NCBI GenBank assembly: GCA_051061015.1
Contig: JBPFEG010000052.1
Coordinates: 50,669 to 114,668 of the forward strand
DNA: 64,000 nucleotides
Direction of reading: 5' to 3'
Source: Methylomicrobium sp051061015
GTDB lineage: Bacteria > Pseudomonadota > Gammaproteobacteria > Methylococcales > Methylomonadaceae
Made by a program: the position numbers and the translations under genes. Under the pieces are notes generated by a model. It worked only from the letters and a program-made list of their open reading frames with translations, was not told the DNA's origin and ran no database searches. Below, piece after piece: positions 25,737 to 35,387 of this stretch (the stretch's first letter is position 1; every line of letters begins with the position of its first letter).

Positions 25737-27131
25737 ATGTTACCCGTTATCGCCCTGGTCGGCAGGCCCAATGTCGGCAAGTCCACCTTATTCAATTATC
25801 TGACCCGCACCCGCGAGGCGCTGGTTGCCGATTATCCGGGACTGACCCGTGACCGTCAGTATGGACGCGTCAAACACGGCGATATGGCCTGCCTCGTCGT
25901 CGATACGGGCGGTATCCCTGACGATGCGGAAGGCATCGACAGTTTTTCGAGAAAACAGGTACAGGTTGCGCTCGAAGAGGCCGATGTGGTGTTTTTTCTG
26001 GTCGACGCGCGCGAAGGGCTGAGCGCTTCGGATGAAGTGATCGCTAAAGATTTACGCAAACTCGGAAAACCGGTCGTGCTGGTTGTGAATAAAATCGACG
26101 GCATCGACGCGAATACGGTCGCCGCAGATTTTCACGCGCTTGCGTTAGGCGAACCCGTTTATATCGCGGCGGCGCACGGACGTGGTGTTCCGGAGCTTCT
26201 GGCCGGCGTCCGCCCCTTATTGCCACGAGTACAGGAGGAACCCGAGGCGGCTCCGAAAGGCATCAGCATCGCGATTGTCGGTCGCCCGAATGTTGGCAAA
26301 TCGACCCTGGTTAACCGTCTGCTCGGCGAAGAACGGGTTGTCGTATTCGATGAACCGGGTACGACTCGCGATAGTATTTATATCCCGTTCGAACGGGGCG
26401 GCAAGATGTTCACTTTGATCGACACCGCGGGCATGCGCCGCCGTGCGAGGATTGCCGAAACGATCGAAAAATTCAGCGTGATCAAGTCGCTGCAGGCGAT
26501 CGAAAAATCGAATGTGGTGATCTACCTGATCGATGCAAGCGAAGGCGTGACCGATCAGGATGCGCATTTGCTGGGCCTGGTGCTGGAGACGGGCAGGGCG
26601 TTGATTATCGGGCTGAACAAATGGGACGGGCTTACTATCGAGCAGAAAGAAACGGTCAGAAGGCAGTTAGACCTCAAACTCTCGTTTGTCGATTTCGCCG
26701 AAAAGCATCCGATTTCGGCGTTGCACGGCAGCGGCGTCGGCAAGTTGTTCGATGTGGTGCAGAGTCTTTATAATGCCGCGATGCTGGACATGTCGACACC
26801 GCTGCTGACGCGCCTCCTGAAAGAAGCAACCGATGCTCACCAGCCGCCAATGGTAAATAATCGGCGCATCAAGCTCAAATACGCGCACCAGGGCGGGCGC
26901 AATCCTCCGCTCGTGATCATTCACGGCGTCCAAACCGACGCCTTGCCGAATTCATATAAGCGCTTTTTGATGAACTATTTCCGCGACCGTCTGCAGTTAA
27001 AGGGTACACCGATCCGGCTCGAATTCAAATCGCCCGCCAATCCGTTTGAGGGCCAAAAAAACAAGCTGAGCGACCGGCAACTGGAAAAACGCAAGCGACT
27101 GGTCAGGAATCGTAAAACCGACAAGAAGTAG
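25737..27131 (+). CDS. der: Ribosome-associated GTPase Der (EngA)
   Basis: 464 residues with two G domains in tandem: GRPNVGKSTLFN at about 8-19 with DTGGIPD, and GRPNVGKSTLVN near 184-195 with DTAGMRRR, NKWDG and NKIDG specificity loops, then a KH-like C-terminal domain. Acts in 50S ribosome assembly. Starts at an ATG with no strong ribosome site; the repeat at 25537-25597 lies upstream. Confidence 0.97.
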   Translation: MLPVIALVGRPNVGKSTLFNYLTRTREALVADYPGLTRDRQYGRVKHGDMACLVVDTGGIPDDAEGIDSFSRKQVQVALEEADVVFFLVDAREGLSASDEVIAKDLRKLGKPVVLVVNKIDGIDANTVAADFHALALGEPVYIAAAHGRGVPELLAGVRPLLPRVQEEPEAAPKGISIAIVGRPNVGKSTLVNRLLGEERVVVFDEPGTTRDSIYIPFERGGKMFTLIDTAGMRRRARIAETIEKFSVIKSLQAIEKSNVVIYLIDASEGVTDQDAHLLGLVLETGRALIIGLNKWDGLTIEQKETVRRQLDLKLSFVDFAEKHPISALHGSGVGKLFDVVQSLYNAAMLDMSTPLLTRLLKEATDAHQPPMVNNRRIKLKYAHQGGRNPPLVIIHGVQTDALPNSYKRFLMNYFRDRLQLKGTPIRLEFKSPANPFEGQKNKLSDRQLEKRKRLVRNRKTDKK

Positions 27132-27151
27132 ACGAGGAGTTATCGAACATC

Positions 27152-27661
27152 ATGGCGACTATCACATTCCAAGGTAAACCGTTACATACCTCGGGCGAAC
27201 TTCCCGCCGTCGGCAGCAAAGCCCCCGATTTTTTACTGGTAAACGGTAAATTGAAGGATGTGGGCTTGGCAGCCTACGCCGGCAAGCGAAAAGTGCTGCA
27301 TATCGTGCCCAGCCTGGACACCCCCACCTGCGCGATCTCGACCCGCAAATTCAATCAGAAGGCGGCAACTCTCTCGAATACCGTCGTGCTGGTGATTTCC
27401 GAGGATCTGCCATTTGCACAGTGCCGCTTTTGCGAAACCGAAGGTCTCAAAAACGTGATTCCTTTGTCGGCTTTCCGATCGAATTTTGCGATCGATTACG
27501 GCGTTAAATTGACCGACAGCATACTTGCTGGCTTGACGGCCAGGGCTGTGATCATTCTCGACGAGAACGATAAGGTAATTCACAGCCAACTGGTTAGCGA
27601 ACTGGCCAGCGAACCGGATTATGAAAGCGCTTTAGCCGCCCTCACAACTCAAGACAAATAA
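27152..27661 (+). CDS. tpx: Thiol peroxidase (Tpx, atypical 2-Cys peroxiredoxin)
   Basis: 169 residues. Reduces peroxides in the periplasm or cytoplasm. Seen: peroxidatic Cys in PSLDTPTCAISTRKFN near 61 and resolving Cys in LPFAQCRFC near 95, the Tpx pair. An extra Cys (RFC) sits three residues after the resolving one. Starts 20 bp after der behind GAGGAG, so probably co-transcribed with it. Its end faces the Tad locus, 35 bp away on the other strand. Confidence 0.94.
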   Translation: MATITFQGKPLHTSGELPAVGSKAPDFLLVNGKLKDVGLAAYAGKRKVLHIVPSLDTPTCAISTRKFNQKAATLSNTVVLVISEDLPFAQCRFCETEGLKNVIPLSAFRSNFAIDYGVKLTDSILAGLTARAVIILDENDKVIHSQLVSELASEPDYESALAALTTQDK

Positions 27662-27696
27662 AAGTATTCTCGATAATCCTCTTCAACCTTTGTCCT

Positions 27697-29544
27697 TTAC
27701 TTGTCAACGGCAATATCAGTTACAAACACATCATTTTTCTTGAATGAATTGACAGGCATTAAAGGGGTCAGCGTTTCTACCTTTTGAGGTATCTCGGCCT
27801 CTTGTTTTTTGGGTTCTGAAGAGGATGGGGCAGGCGGAACGTGTAATTCGGTTTTAGGGGTTATTGCCGGTTGTCCCTCATTCATAGTTTGAAGGCTTCC
27901 TGAAGCAGACGGGTTACCTTCTGCCATTGCAGGCTGCTGTTGCACTGGTTCCGGCGCGGCAGTCTTTACGGAGGTGACAGGAGATGGAAGAGCCTCCGCT
28001 TGGGCTGAGGGCTCTACTATTTTCTTCTGTTCTTCTACCAGCAGTGGCGGTGGCTGTACAGCTTCTCCTGAGTTCGGACTTGCCACAGGCTGCTGAAGCG
28101 AGGAAATCGGGCGCTCTACAAGGACGGCAGGCGGGGTATTTTCAGCCGCTTGAGATGGTATAAGCTGAATTGATTGTGCAGTTTCTGCTTTACTTTCTTC
28201 TGCTTTCGGCGGGGCAGGGAAGAGATTAGGCTCTGCGGGTTTTTGATCCTGACCGGCCGACTTTACCTCAGTTTGAACGGAGGTAGTTGAGGGCTGACTG
28301 GGTAGGGGGGCAGGCGCCCTATCCTGGGGAGGATTGGATAGAGCGGCTTTCGATTTGGCTATTTGTTTAATTTCAGGTTGCGTTTTTTTTTTTGCTGGCT
28401 GTGCAGCAACTTGCTGCGCCTTGATTATTGTGTATTTTGGGTTTTTTTTATCGGCAGACTTGGACGTAATAGCGGTAATGTTTTGAGGAGCCGGTTTTTC
28501 AGCATGTACAATTTTTGCGCTGCTTTGCGCCGGTTTTACATTTACCGATGGTTCAGGAGGAATATCGGATTGAATCTCAGGAGCTGGAGCTATCTGCTGG
28601 ACCTCTTCAGATGTCGGCTGATACGGCATATTTGAAGCTTTTGCCGCCAGCAGGTTCTTAAGGTTTTGTTGCGCTTTTGGGAAATAGACCGGACATTCGT
28701 CAATGGCTCTTCTCAAATACTCCTCGGCTACATCATACTGACCGCTCAATAACGCGATATATCCGATATTATTATAAGATTCGTGCGGACTCATGATACG
28801 GTTGAAAAGCATTGCAGCCGATATGAATTCGCCGCTCTTGATTTCGATCAGGGCAAGATTGTGAATCGCTCGTTTATACTGTGTATCGAAGTTCAGCGCC
28901 TGATTGAATAATTCTCTCGCTTTTAACTCATCGCCATTTAGATAATAAGAATACCCCAGATTATTCAACAGCATGGGGGTATTAGGCATTATAGCCAAAG
29001 CGGATTGATAATAATTTATTGCTTCTTCGGTGTTACGTTCGAGATCTGCGATTACCCCCAGCCCATTATAGGATTTCCATCTTCTTTTATCGTTCTTGAT
29101 GGCCTGTAACAAATAAGGTTTGGCCTTTCCATCCTGCCCTTTGTCCAGATAATATAAACCGAGTTTTTCATTGGCAAGCGCATTATGGTCATTGACAGCC
29201 AAAATGTCATGATAGGCTTTGATCGCAAATTCCGGATGCTTGCCATGTTCGTGGATGGAAGCGATTTTTTCTAAGGCTTTGACATTGTTTTTATTGAATT
29301 GAAGCGTTTTTACAAAATAAAAAAGCGCATTTTCGGGTTTTCCCTCTTGTAAGGCGGCTTGTCCTTTGGCAAAGGCTTGTTCTTCGTTCCTGATGTCCGG
29401 GTCGAGCATATTCAGAATATTACTCGAATCGTCCAGGTTATTGCTGTCGTCGTGGGGGGTGATTGGGAGGGAATTACACGCGATAAGAAATAACGGCGCT
29501 AATAATAAGGATAGCGTTAAAGCATTTTTATTGTTTGAAGCCAT
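27697..29544 (-). CDS. tadD: TadD-like TPR lipoprotein with long Pro/Gln/Ala-rich tail
   Basis: 615 residues. Signal peptide with lipobox LIAC near 20-23, TPR repeats from about 60 to 290, then some 300 residues of low-complexity Pro/Gln/Ala/Lys-rich sequence (PAPEIQSDIPPEP, PPPLLVEEQKK, APSSSEPKKQE) ending in VTDIAVDK. TadD proteins are Tad assembly lipoproteins usually much shorter than this. The tail could span the periplasm or bind peptidoglycan; this is inference. It is the last gene of the Tad locus, 17 bp after tadC. Confidence 0.8.
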   Translation of the reverse strand: MASNNKNALTLSLLLAPLFLIACNSLPITPHDDSNNLDDSSNILNMLDPDIRNEEQAFAKGQAALQEGKPENALFYFVKTLQFNKNNVKALEKIASIHEHGKHPEFAIKAYHDILAVNDHNALANEKLGLYYLDKGQDGKAKPYLLQAIKNDKRRWKSYNGLGVIADLERNTEEAINYYQSALAIMPNTPMLLNNLGYSYYLNGDELKARELFNQALNFDTQYKRAIHNLALIEIKSGEFISAAMLFNRIMSPHESYNNIGYIALLSGQYDVAEEYLRRAIDECPVYFPKAQQNLKNLLAAKASNMPYQPTSEEVQQIAPAPEIQSDIPPEPSVNVKPAQSSAKIVHAEKPAPQNITAITSKSADKKNPKYTIIKAQQVAAQPAKKKTQPEIKQIAKSKAALSNPPQDRAPAPLPSQPSTTSVQTEVKSAGQDQKPAEPNLFPAPPKAEESKAETAQSIQLIPSQAAENTPPAVLVERPISSLQQPVASPNSGEAVQPPPLLVEEQKKIVEPSAQAEALPSPVTSVKTAAPEPVQQQPAMAEGNPSASGSLQTMNEGQPAITPKTELHVPPAPSSSEPKKQEAEIPQKVETLTPLMPVNSFKKNDVFVTDIAVDK

Positions 29545-29561
29545 GTCGGAAATATGGGGAT

Positions 29562-30518
29562 TTACAGGTTAAGGGCAGCAAAGATATTGATAATGGCCGG
29601 CCCGAGAATAACGATAAAAATACCCGGAAAGAAACAAAAAGCCAACGGAAAAAGCATTTTTACCGCCAGCTTAGCCGCTTCTTCCTCGGCTTTTTGCATG
29701 CGTTTGTCTCTTAATTCCTCGGCATAGACGCGTAAAGTGTGGCCGATGCTGGTGCCGAAACGCATACTCTGGGTAAGAGCTGCGACGAGTCCTCGAATTT
29801 CTTCCACACCGGTGCGGTTCACGAGATTTTTTAAGGCCTGTTCCCTTGAGACACCGGCCCTTAATTCGGCATTCACCAAGCCTAATTCGTGACCTAATAT
29901 TTCATTGCTTAATCCGGCGTCTTTGGCAACGCGTTGCAAGCCGGCGTCCAGGCCAAGTCCGGCCTCCGTACAGACGATCAATTGATCAACAGCATCGGGG
30001 AAAGAATTTCTGATCGTGCGTTGCCGCTTTTCCACTTTTTTATCGAGAACAAAGCTGGGCCCGATAAAACCTAATAATAATCCTGCCACCGCAGATAATA
30101 ACAACATATTTCCGGGTAGTTTTGGAAAGAAATTTGAACAGAGAAGGAAGGCCAATATTGGAAGGAATAGGGTCAGTATAATTTTGATGCCATAATACTG
30201 AGCCAAGCTGTTTTTTTGCTGGTAACCTGCATAAATCAATCTTTGTCTGTCATAGTTGATTTTGTCGCCGGCCCTGTCCCTGATAACAAAATAGCCGCCT
30301 AGATGTGTTGTAGCATTGCGGAAAAAGGGACTATTTTCTTCTTTACCACCGGTGACGGTTTGTAAACGTTTTTTGATAGGGTCATAGAACCCGAAAACCA
30401 GAAAATATAAGGCTATCACCAACGCAAAGGCCGCTACTCCAAACAAACCAATCGCAAACAAACGCCCCAAATTTGGATCGCCGGTTACCGAGATAATAAA
30501 TTGAATAATTTGATCCAT
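29562..30518 (-). CDS. tadC: Flp pilus platform protein TadC
   Basis: 318-residue inner-membrane protein with the T2SS-F/GspF-like fold: the central soluble stretch (VDQLIVCTEAGLGLDAGLQRVAKDAG) and terminal helices (LFPLAFCFFPGIFIVILGPAI) are characteristic. It pairs with TadB to form the platform on which the TadA ATPase acts. 8 bp after tadB. Confidence 0.93.
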   Translation of the reverse strand: MDQIIQFIISVTGDPNLGRLFAIGLFGVAAFALVIALYFLVFGFYDPIKKRLQTVTGGKEENSPFFRNATTHLGGYFVIRDRAGDKINYDRQRLIYAGYQQKNSLAQYYGIKIILTLFLPILAFLLCSNFFPKLPGNMLLLSAVAGLLLGFIGPSFVLDKKVEKRQRTIRNSFPDAVDQLIVCTEAGLGLDAGLQRVAKDAGLSNEILGHELGLVNAELRAGVSREQALKNLVNRTGVEEIRGLVAALTQSMRFGTSIGHTLRVYAEELRDKRMQKAEEEAAKLAVKMLFPLAFCFFPGIFIVILGPAIINIFAALNL

Positions 30519-30526
30519 TTCTTCGC

Positions 30527-31501
30527 CTAAATATCAAAGTTGATTTGTTTACGCACCCATAATGAACCGATGACTTGTAATACCAGGCCGATGCCAAGAA
30601 TAGTATTACCCATGTCGGTGTCGAATAGAGGTTTTACATATTCGGGAGATCTTATAGTGATGGCCAGGAATACTGCGAATGGTAAAAGACTGAGAACCCA
30701 GGCCGACATGCGATTCTCTGCGGTAATCGTTTTGACCCGGCGCTGAAAACGGAATCTTTTCCTAAGTATGTCGGCAATTTTGTCGAGTAGTTCGGCCAGA
30801 TTGCCTCCGGTTTCCCGCTGAATCAGGATTGCAGTCGTTGCGGCGATCAAGTTGGTGCTGGGAATTCGCATCAACAGATAATTGAAAGCCTGCCGTACAT
30901 CGCGCCCATAGTTAATTTCTTCGAATGTTATGCGAAATTCTTTGGCTATGGGATCTTGCATTTCCTGCGCAATATAATGCATGGCTTCATTAAAAGGATA
31001 GCCTGCGCGCAGGGCACGGCTCATCATATCGAGGGCTTCCGGCAGTTGCTCCTCAAAAAGTTCCAGTCTTTTTTTACGGTCGCTTTTTAGTTTTAGAAAG
31101 GGTAATGCCCCTGCAATGAGAGCAGCTATCACTGTGGCGATAATATTTCCCGTGAAGTAGAAAGCTATTATCCCTGCCACCAGCGTAAGGGCGATCATGG
31201 CAAGAATTACCCTAAAAGCATGGTAATCTTTACCTGCCTGTTCGAGTAAATCCTCAATTGTCTCGGCACCGGGCAAGGATTCCAGCGTTCTTTCCAGGAA
31301 AGATAGCTCGCGCAAATATTTTTGCCGGACCAATGAATGCTCTCCATTGAGACCCGCTTCGGTGACTTTCCTTAACCGTTCTTTTATTCTCCGGCTTTCA
31401 ACTGATTTAGTTCCGAATGAAGGCACTAAAATGAGCTGGGAGAGAATAAACACCGCCCCGGAGACCAGGATCAGAAAAATGATGAGAGTGGATTGATCCA
31501 T
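30527..31501 (-). CDS. tadB: Flp pilus platform protein TadB
   Basis: 324 residues with N-terminal helices, a soluble T2SS-F domain containing PEALDMMSRALRAGYPFNEAMHYIAQEM and RMPSTNLIAATTAILIQRETGGNLAELLDKI, and C-terminal helices. Partner of TadC. 20 bp after tadA. Confidence 0.93.
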   Translation of the reverse strand: MDQSTLIIFLILVSGAVFILSQLILVPSFGTKSVESRRIKERLRKVTEAGLNGEHSLVRQKYLRELSFLERTLESLPGAETIEDLLEQAGKDYHAFRVILAMIALTLVAGIIAFYFTGNIIATVIAALIAGALPFLKLKSDRKKRLELFEEQLPEALDMMSRALRAGYPFNEAMHYIAQEMQDPIAKEFRITFEEINYGRDVRQAFNYLLMRIPSTNLIAATTAILIQRETGGNLAELLDKIADILRKRFRFQRRVKTITAENRMSAWVLSLLPFAVFLAITIRSPEYVKPLFDTDMGNTILGIGLVLQVIGSLWVRKQINFDI

Positions 31502-31521
31502 ATTGCGTTTCTCTTACAAGC

Positions 31522-32934
31522 TTATAAGCTGTTGAAAGTCTGGTCGGTATAGACCTCGAGCCCAAGGTTAATGCCGCGCTGCTTCATTCTTTCGTGGAAT
31601 CGAGGCACAATGCCTGTGGAGACAAAACGTCCAATAATATTACCATTCTCATCGACGCCCCTGCGTTCGAAACGGAAGATTTCGGACATCGTGATGATAT
31701 CGCCCTCCATGCTGTTGATCTCGCAAACGCTTACGACTCGGCGTCTGCCATCTTCCATTCTTTCAAGCTGAATTACCACGTTTATCGCAGAAGCGATCTG
31801 CGCTCTTATGGTTTTAACGGGAAGGTCGAAACCGGCCATATTCACCATGTTTTCAACCCGCGACAGAGCATCGCGCGGGGTGTTGGCATGAATCGTGGTC
31901 AGAGAGCCGTCGTGGCCGGTATTCATGGCTTGCAACATGTCGAAAGCCTCCTGCCCCCGCACCTCCCCGATCACGATGCGGTCCGGGCGCATCCGTAAAC
32001 TGTTCTTCACCAGTTCCCGCTGACTCACTTCGCCTTTACCCTCGATATTTGACGGGCGCGTTTCAAGACGGACCAAATTATCGATATGAATTTGAAGCTC
32101 GGCCGAATCCTCGATCGTCACGATCCGTTCGTTTTTCGGTATGTTATTCGATAAGGCATTGAGCATGGTCGTTTTACCGGATCCAGTGCCACCCGAAACC
32201 AGAATATTCAATCTGACTTTGACAATATTGGAAAATACATCCGCCATCGCTTGACTGACGCTGCCGATATTGACCATATCCTGCAATTGCATCTTATCTT
32301 GAGTAAAACGCCGTATCGACAAGGATGGTCCATCGATAGCCAACGGAGGAATAATCGCGTTAACACGCGAACCGTCCTTGAGTCGGGCATCGACTAGAGG
32401 GGAGGATTCATCGATGCGCCTGCCCACCTGGGTGACGATCCGATCGATCACTTTCAGCAAATGGCCGTCATCCTTAAAGGTAATCGGCGTTTTTTCCAAA
32501 CGGCCGAATCGCTCGATATAAACCGAATCGTGACCGTTCACCAGAATATCGGCAATCGTCGGATCATAAAGCAGATGCTCGAGGGGGCCCAAACCGAGAA
32601 TATCGTTGACGATCTCGTTGACGATCAACTGTCGGGTTCGGGCGACTACGGGAATGGATTCTTCATCGATAATACGCCGAGTAATTTCGCTGATTTGCTT
32701 TCGTGCATCCGCATCAGCCATTTTTACAATAAGCGATAAATCCAGCATGTCCATCAGTTTTTGATGGACCTTTTCCTTAAATTCCACATCCTTAGAAGTT
32801 AAAAGTTCAAAGGTAAGGGGAGGATTGGCCGATTTCTCTTCATGCGGGAGATCTTTATCGCTCGGATTTTCAATTTTTACGGGCGAATTACTCCGGGGAA
32901 TAGAGTAGTTTTCTAGGCGACTTTTTAAACTCAC
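31522..32934 (-). CDS. tadA: Flp pilus assembly/secretion ATPase TadA (CpaF)
   Basis: 470-residue GspE/VirB11-superfamily ATPase. Seen: Walker A GGTGSGKTTMLNALSNN near 265-280, Asp box DSAELQ, and Walker B plus His-box region VIGEVRGQEAFDMLQAMNTGHDGSLTTIHAN near 345-375. It powers pilus extension and retraction. It has a basic N-terminal segment of about 50 residues typical of TadA. Starts ATG, with a 123 bp gap to tadZ. Confidence 0.95.
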   Translation of the reverse strand: MSLKSRLENYSIPRSNSPVKIENPSDKDLPHEEKSANPPLTFELLTSKDVEFKEKVHQKLMDMLDLSLIVKMADADARKQISEITRRIIDEESIPVVARTRQLIVNEIVNDILGLGPLEHLLYDPTIADILVNGHDSVYIERFGRLEKTPITFKDDGHLLKVIDRIVTQVGRRIDESSPLVDARLKDGSRVNAIIPPLAIDGPSLSIRRFTQDKMQLQDMVNIGSVSQAMADVFSNIVKVRLNILVSGGTGSGKTTMLNALSNNIPKNERIVTIEDSAELQIHIDNLVRLETRPSNIEGKGEVSQRELVKNSLRMRPDRIVIGEVRGQEAFDMLQAMNTGHDGSLTTIHANTPRDALSRVENMVNMAGFDLPVKTIRAQIASAINVVIQLERMEDGRRRVVSVCEINSMEGDIITMSEIFRFERRGVDENGNIIGRFVSTGIVPRFHERMKQRGINLGLEVYTDQTFNSL

Positions 32935-33057
32935 GATAATTCTCTAGATATATTGGGTTTATACTGTTTGGGATAAAATTTAATCCGATATTCCGGTAAA
33001 ATCATTTTATCCTGTTCAAATGCTAAACTTTCAATCGGGAATAGACTCATCGCATTC

Positions 33058-34245
33058 TCAATGCTCTCGATTGAATAATTTATGGAAAAAGCTTTTCTCC
33101 TTATATTCCTCTTTCAAATTTATCTTAAGCGCTTCCGTGAAAGCCAGTAGCGCCTTGGTGATTGGCGCCTTGCGAGCATAATTGTAAAGAGGGACCCCCA
33201 GATTGATCGAGTGGGCTACTTTTTCGAAATCGTTAGGAATCGTAAACACCCCCGAACACTCTAGCGTTGACTGAACGTCCTTGACTTGTAAAGAGCTGTT
33301 AGGGTCGAAGCGGTTGACGACGATAATGATATTCTTGTCGGAAATGCCCAGTTCGGATTTCAATATCCGCGTCAGGCGCTTGGCATCACGCATATGCGCG
33401 AGACTCTGTTGAATCACAACCACAATCTGGTCCGATCTTTCCAGCATCGTGATCGACAACGGGTCGATCTGACGCGGCAGGTCCACAAAGACTCTATCGT
33501 AATTGCTAACAGTCAAGGTCAATAGTTTGTTTAGATGATCGACCGATATTTCGTGGGGCAGCACGATTTGTTCGTGCACAGTGGAGAGCAGGCGCAGGCC
33601 GCTGGCATGCTGCGCCATATAACCGTCAATGGCGTCAAAATCCAAATTGTCGACGTCGTTGATCGCCTCCACAATAGTGTGCTGCGGCTTGATGTCAAGA
33701 TTCAGGGGCTGCGAGCCGAATTGCAGATCGAAATCCAGTAAAACTACACTGCTGTCTGAAACCACTGATGCCATATGCGCCAGATTGCACACGATAAAGC
33801 TGCCACCTGAACCGCCTTTGGCGTTAATCACCGTCGTCAATATGCCTTGGTGAGACTGTCCCCGCTGCAGATCGAAAATGATGCGATTCAGGGCTTTGTG
33901 CAATTCCTCTTTATCGAAGGGTTCGCTGAAAAAATCGCGCGCGCCTGCTTGCATGGTAAGGCGCATCAGCTGGTTATTAGGTTCTGACGTAATTACCAAG
34001 AGTGCCGGTCGGACGGACAAGGGCAGGGCGATCAACTGATCCAGAACATCGATCGTAAAGTCGTCTAGCAGTAAAATCAGTAGCCTGGGCGGTTTTTTAT
34101 CCTTGTAAAGGGGTCCTTGCACAGATTTATCGAGAAGAAGAGCAGTGACCTCCTTATTGAGCAATGCGGAAATCATTGCTTTCTGTTGAACTAGTCTGGC
34201 CTGGCTACTTCCGATAATTTGTATGGTTAATGGGTCCTTTTGCAT
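33058..34245 (-). CDS. tadZ: TadZ/CpaE-like localisation ATPase
   Basis: 395 residues. The N-terminal 110 residues resemble a response-regulator-like domain (LLILLLDDFTIDVLDQL), followed by a ParA/MinD-type domain from about 135. The Walker A region reads NAKGGSGGSF, while canonical ParA has KGGxGKS/T; the second Lys and Thr are missing, so nucleotide binding may be weakened. The VVLLDFDLQFGSQPLNLDI segment (Walker A' and B) is intact. It positions the Tad machine at the pole. Lies upstream of tadA. Confidence 0.88.
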   Translation of the reverse strand: MQKDPLTIQIIGSSQARLVQQKAMISALLNKEVTALLLDKSVQGPLYKDKKPPRLLILLLDDFTIDVLDQLIALPLSVRPALLVITSEPNNQLMRLTMQAGARDFFSEPFDKEELHKALNRIIFDLQRGQSHQGILTTVINAKGGSGGSFIVCNLAHMASVVSDSSVVLLDFDLQFGSQPLNLDIKPQHTIVEAINDVDNLDFDAIDGYMAQHASGLRLLSTVHEQIVLPHEISVDHLNKLLTLTVSNYDRVFVDLPRQIDPLSITMLERSDQIVVVIQQSLAHMRDAKRLTRILKSELGISDKNIIIVVNRFDPNSSLQVKDVQSTLECSGVFTIPNDFEKVAHSINLGVPLYNYARKAPITKALLAFTEALKINLKEEYKEKSFFHKLFNREH

Positions 34246-34312
34246 GGTCTATGTTCAACGTAATGTAATTTAGATAGATTTGATTATAGGTAAAAATTTT
34301 AAGTTTGGATTG

Positions 34313-34864
34313 TTAGGAAGTGCATAATGTGCCTCCATAACTGTTACCGGGGCAACAGCGTTTGGTTACCGGATTGTCATTCGTAACGCGTCCCAGGCTT
34401 TCGCTGGGTAGCACAGTTGTAAGTGGTGGAGCTTTAAGAATGCTAAAAAAAAGCGGGATAAACAATCTATGGAAGAAGGCGTTACTATCCGATTGATCGA
34501 GCGAGACCTCTACGAAACGGATGGTCGAGTAAAGAGGATCGGTTACTGAAACGGAACCAGGGACAGATACGAGAGCCATATCCTTATCATAATATTTAAC
34601 GCTAACATTGCTGAGGGAAAGCCCAAGTAAAGTCGTACTTGAACCACCCGGCGTGTCGAAAACCGTGATTTCCTTAACGTGGTCGATTCCGGTTGAATCT
34701 ACGGGACAGACGGCTGCGACACGGGCGCCTCGCCGCGTGGCTTCAAGGAGTGCGTTATATGTGAAAAAGGCTCGGCCAAATTCAATAATACCGAACAACA
34801 TCATGAAAAATAAGAGACCTATGATAGCGAATTCAACCATTGCTGCACCGCGCTGATCTTTCAT
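34313..34864 (-). CDS. TadE-like pseudopilin
   Basis: 183 residues from ATG 34864, chosen because GAGGGAGGAAG sits just before it; an in-frame reading to 34963 lacks this. Has a TadE motif KDQRGAAMVEFAIIGLLFFMMLFG near residues 2-23. The mature part is beta-rich with a Cys-containing end (RCCPGNSYGGTLC). The first of two TadE-type proteins in the cluster; helps in minor-pilin assembly. Confidence 0.85.
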   Translation of the reverse strand: MKDQRGAAMVEFAIIGLLFFMMLFGIIEFGRAFFTYNALLEATRRGARVAAVCPVDSTGIDHVKEITVFDTPGGSSTTLLGLSLSNVSVKYYDKDMALVSVPGSVSVTDPLYSTIRFVEVSLDQSDSNAFFHRLFIPLFFSILKAPPLTTVLPSESLGRVTNDNPVTKRCCPGNSYGGTLCTS

Positions 34865-34865
34865 T

Positions 34866-35387
34866 TTAACTTCCTCCCTCGACCCTGAAGACTGAAGATG
34901 CGTATAACGGGTAATTGGCAGCAGGTATACAATTACCACATAAGTTTCGCAGCAGGTTCCCAAGAATATAAGTGTGATTATATTTGGCCGTGACCTGGAT
35001 GTGATTGGCTTCAGGCGAAGTAATTTGCGGCCAAGTAGACGTGTTATAATTATTCGTTGAGTTTGGAAGTAATGAACTGCCGCTACCGGTGGTATTGCCG
35101 TAGATGATTAAATTTTTAGTTTGGGTAAGGGCCGTACCATTTGTGCCTGAACTTATATCAATTGCCGCATCGGCTACGCCTTTGCGCGCCCGCAACGGAT
35201 CGGAAAAATAGCGGGCTCCGTCCTGTACCGATTTATTTAAGATATTTAAATGAAAGTACAAATACCCGATTTCGGCAACGCCCCCCAACAATAGCAACAG
35301 GAAAGGAATCAGTATCGCGAATTCGACAAGCGCCGCGCCTTTTTGAGCGCGGTTGATGCTTGACTTGGAACTTATAATGCTTTGCAT
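34866..35387 (-). CDS. TadE/TadF-like pseudopilin
   Basis: 173 residues with a class III prepilin-like helix QKGAALVEFAILIPFLLLLLGG near 15-36, then a Ser/Thr/Asn-rich ectodomain with a CGNC pair near 150. It begins at 35387, the last base of tadG, so translation is coupled. Together with the other TadE protein it fills the TadE/TadF slot. Confidence 0.85.
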   Translation of the reverse strand: MQSIISSKSSINRAQKGAALVEFAILIPFLLLLLGGVAEIGYLYFHLNILNKSVQDGARYFSDPLRARKGVADAAIDISSGTNGTALTQTKNLIIYGNTTGSGSSLLPNSTNNYNTSTWPQITSPEANHIQVTAKYNHTYILGNLLRNLCGNCIPAANYPLYASSVFRVEGGS

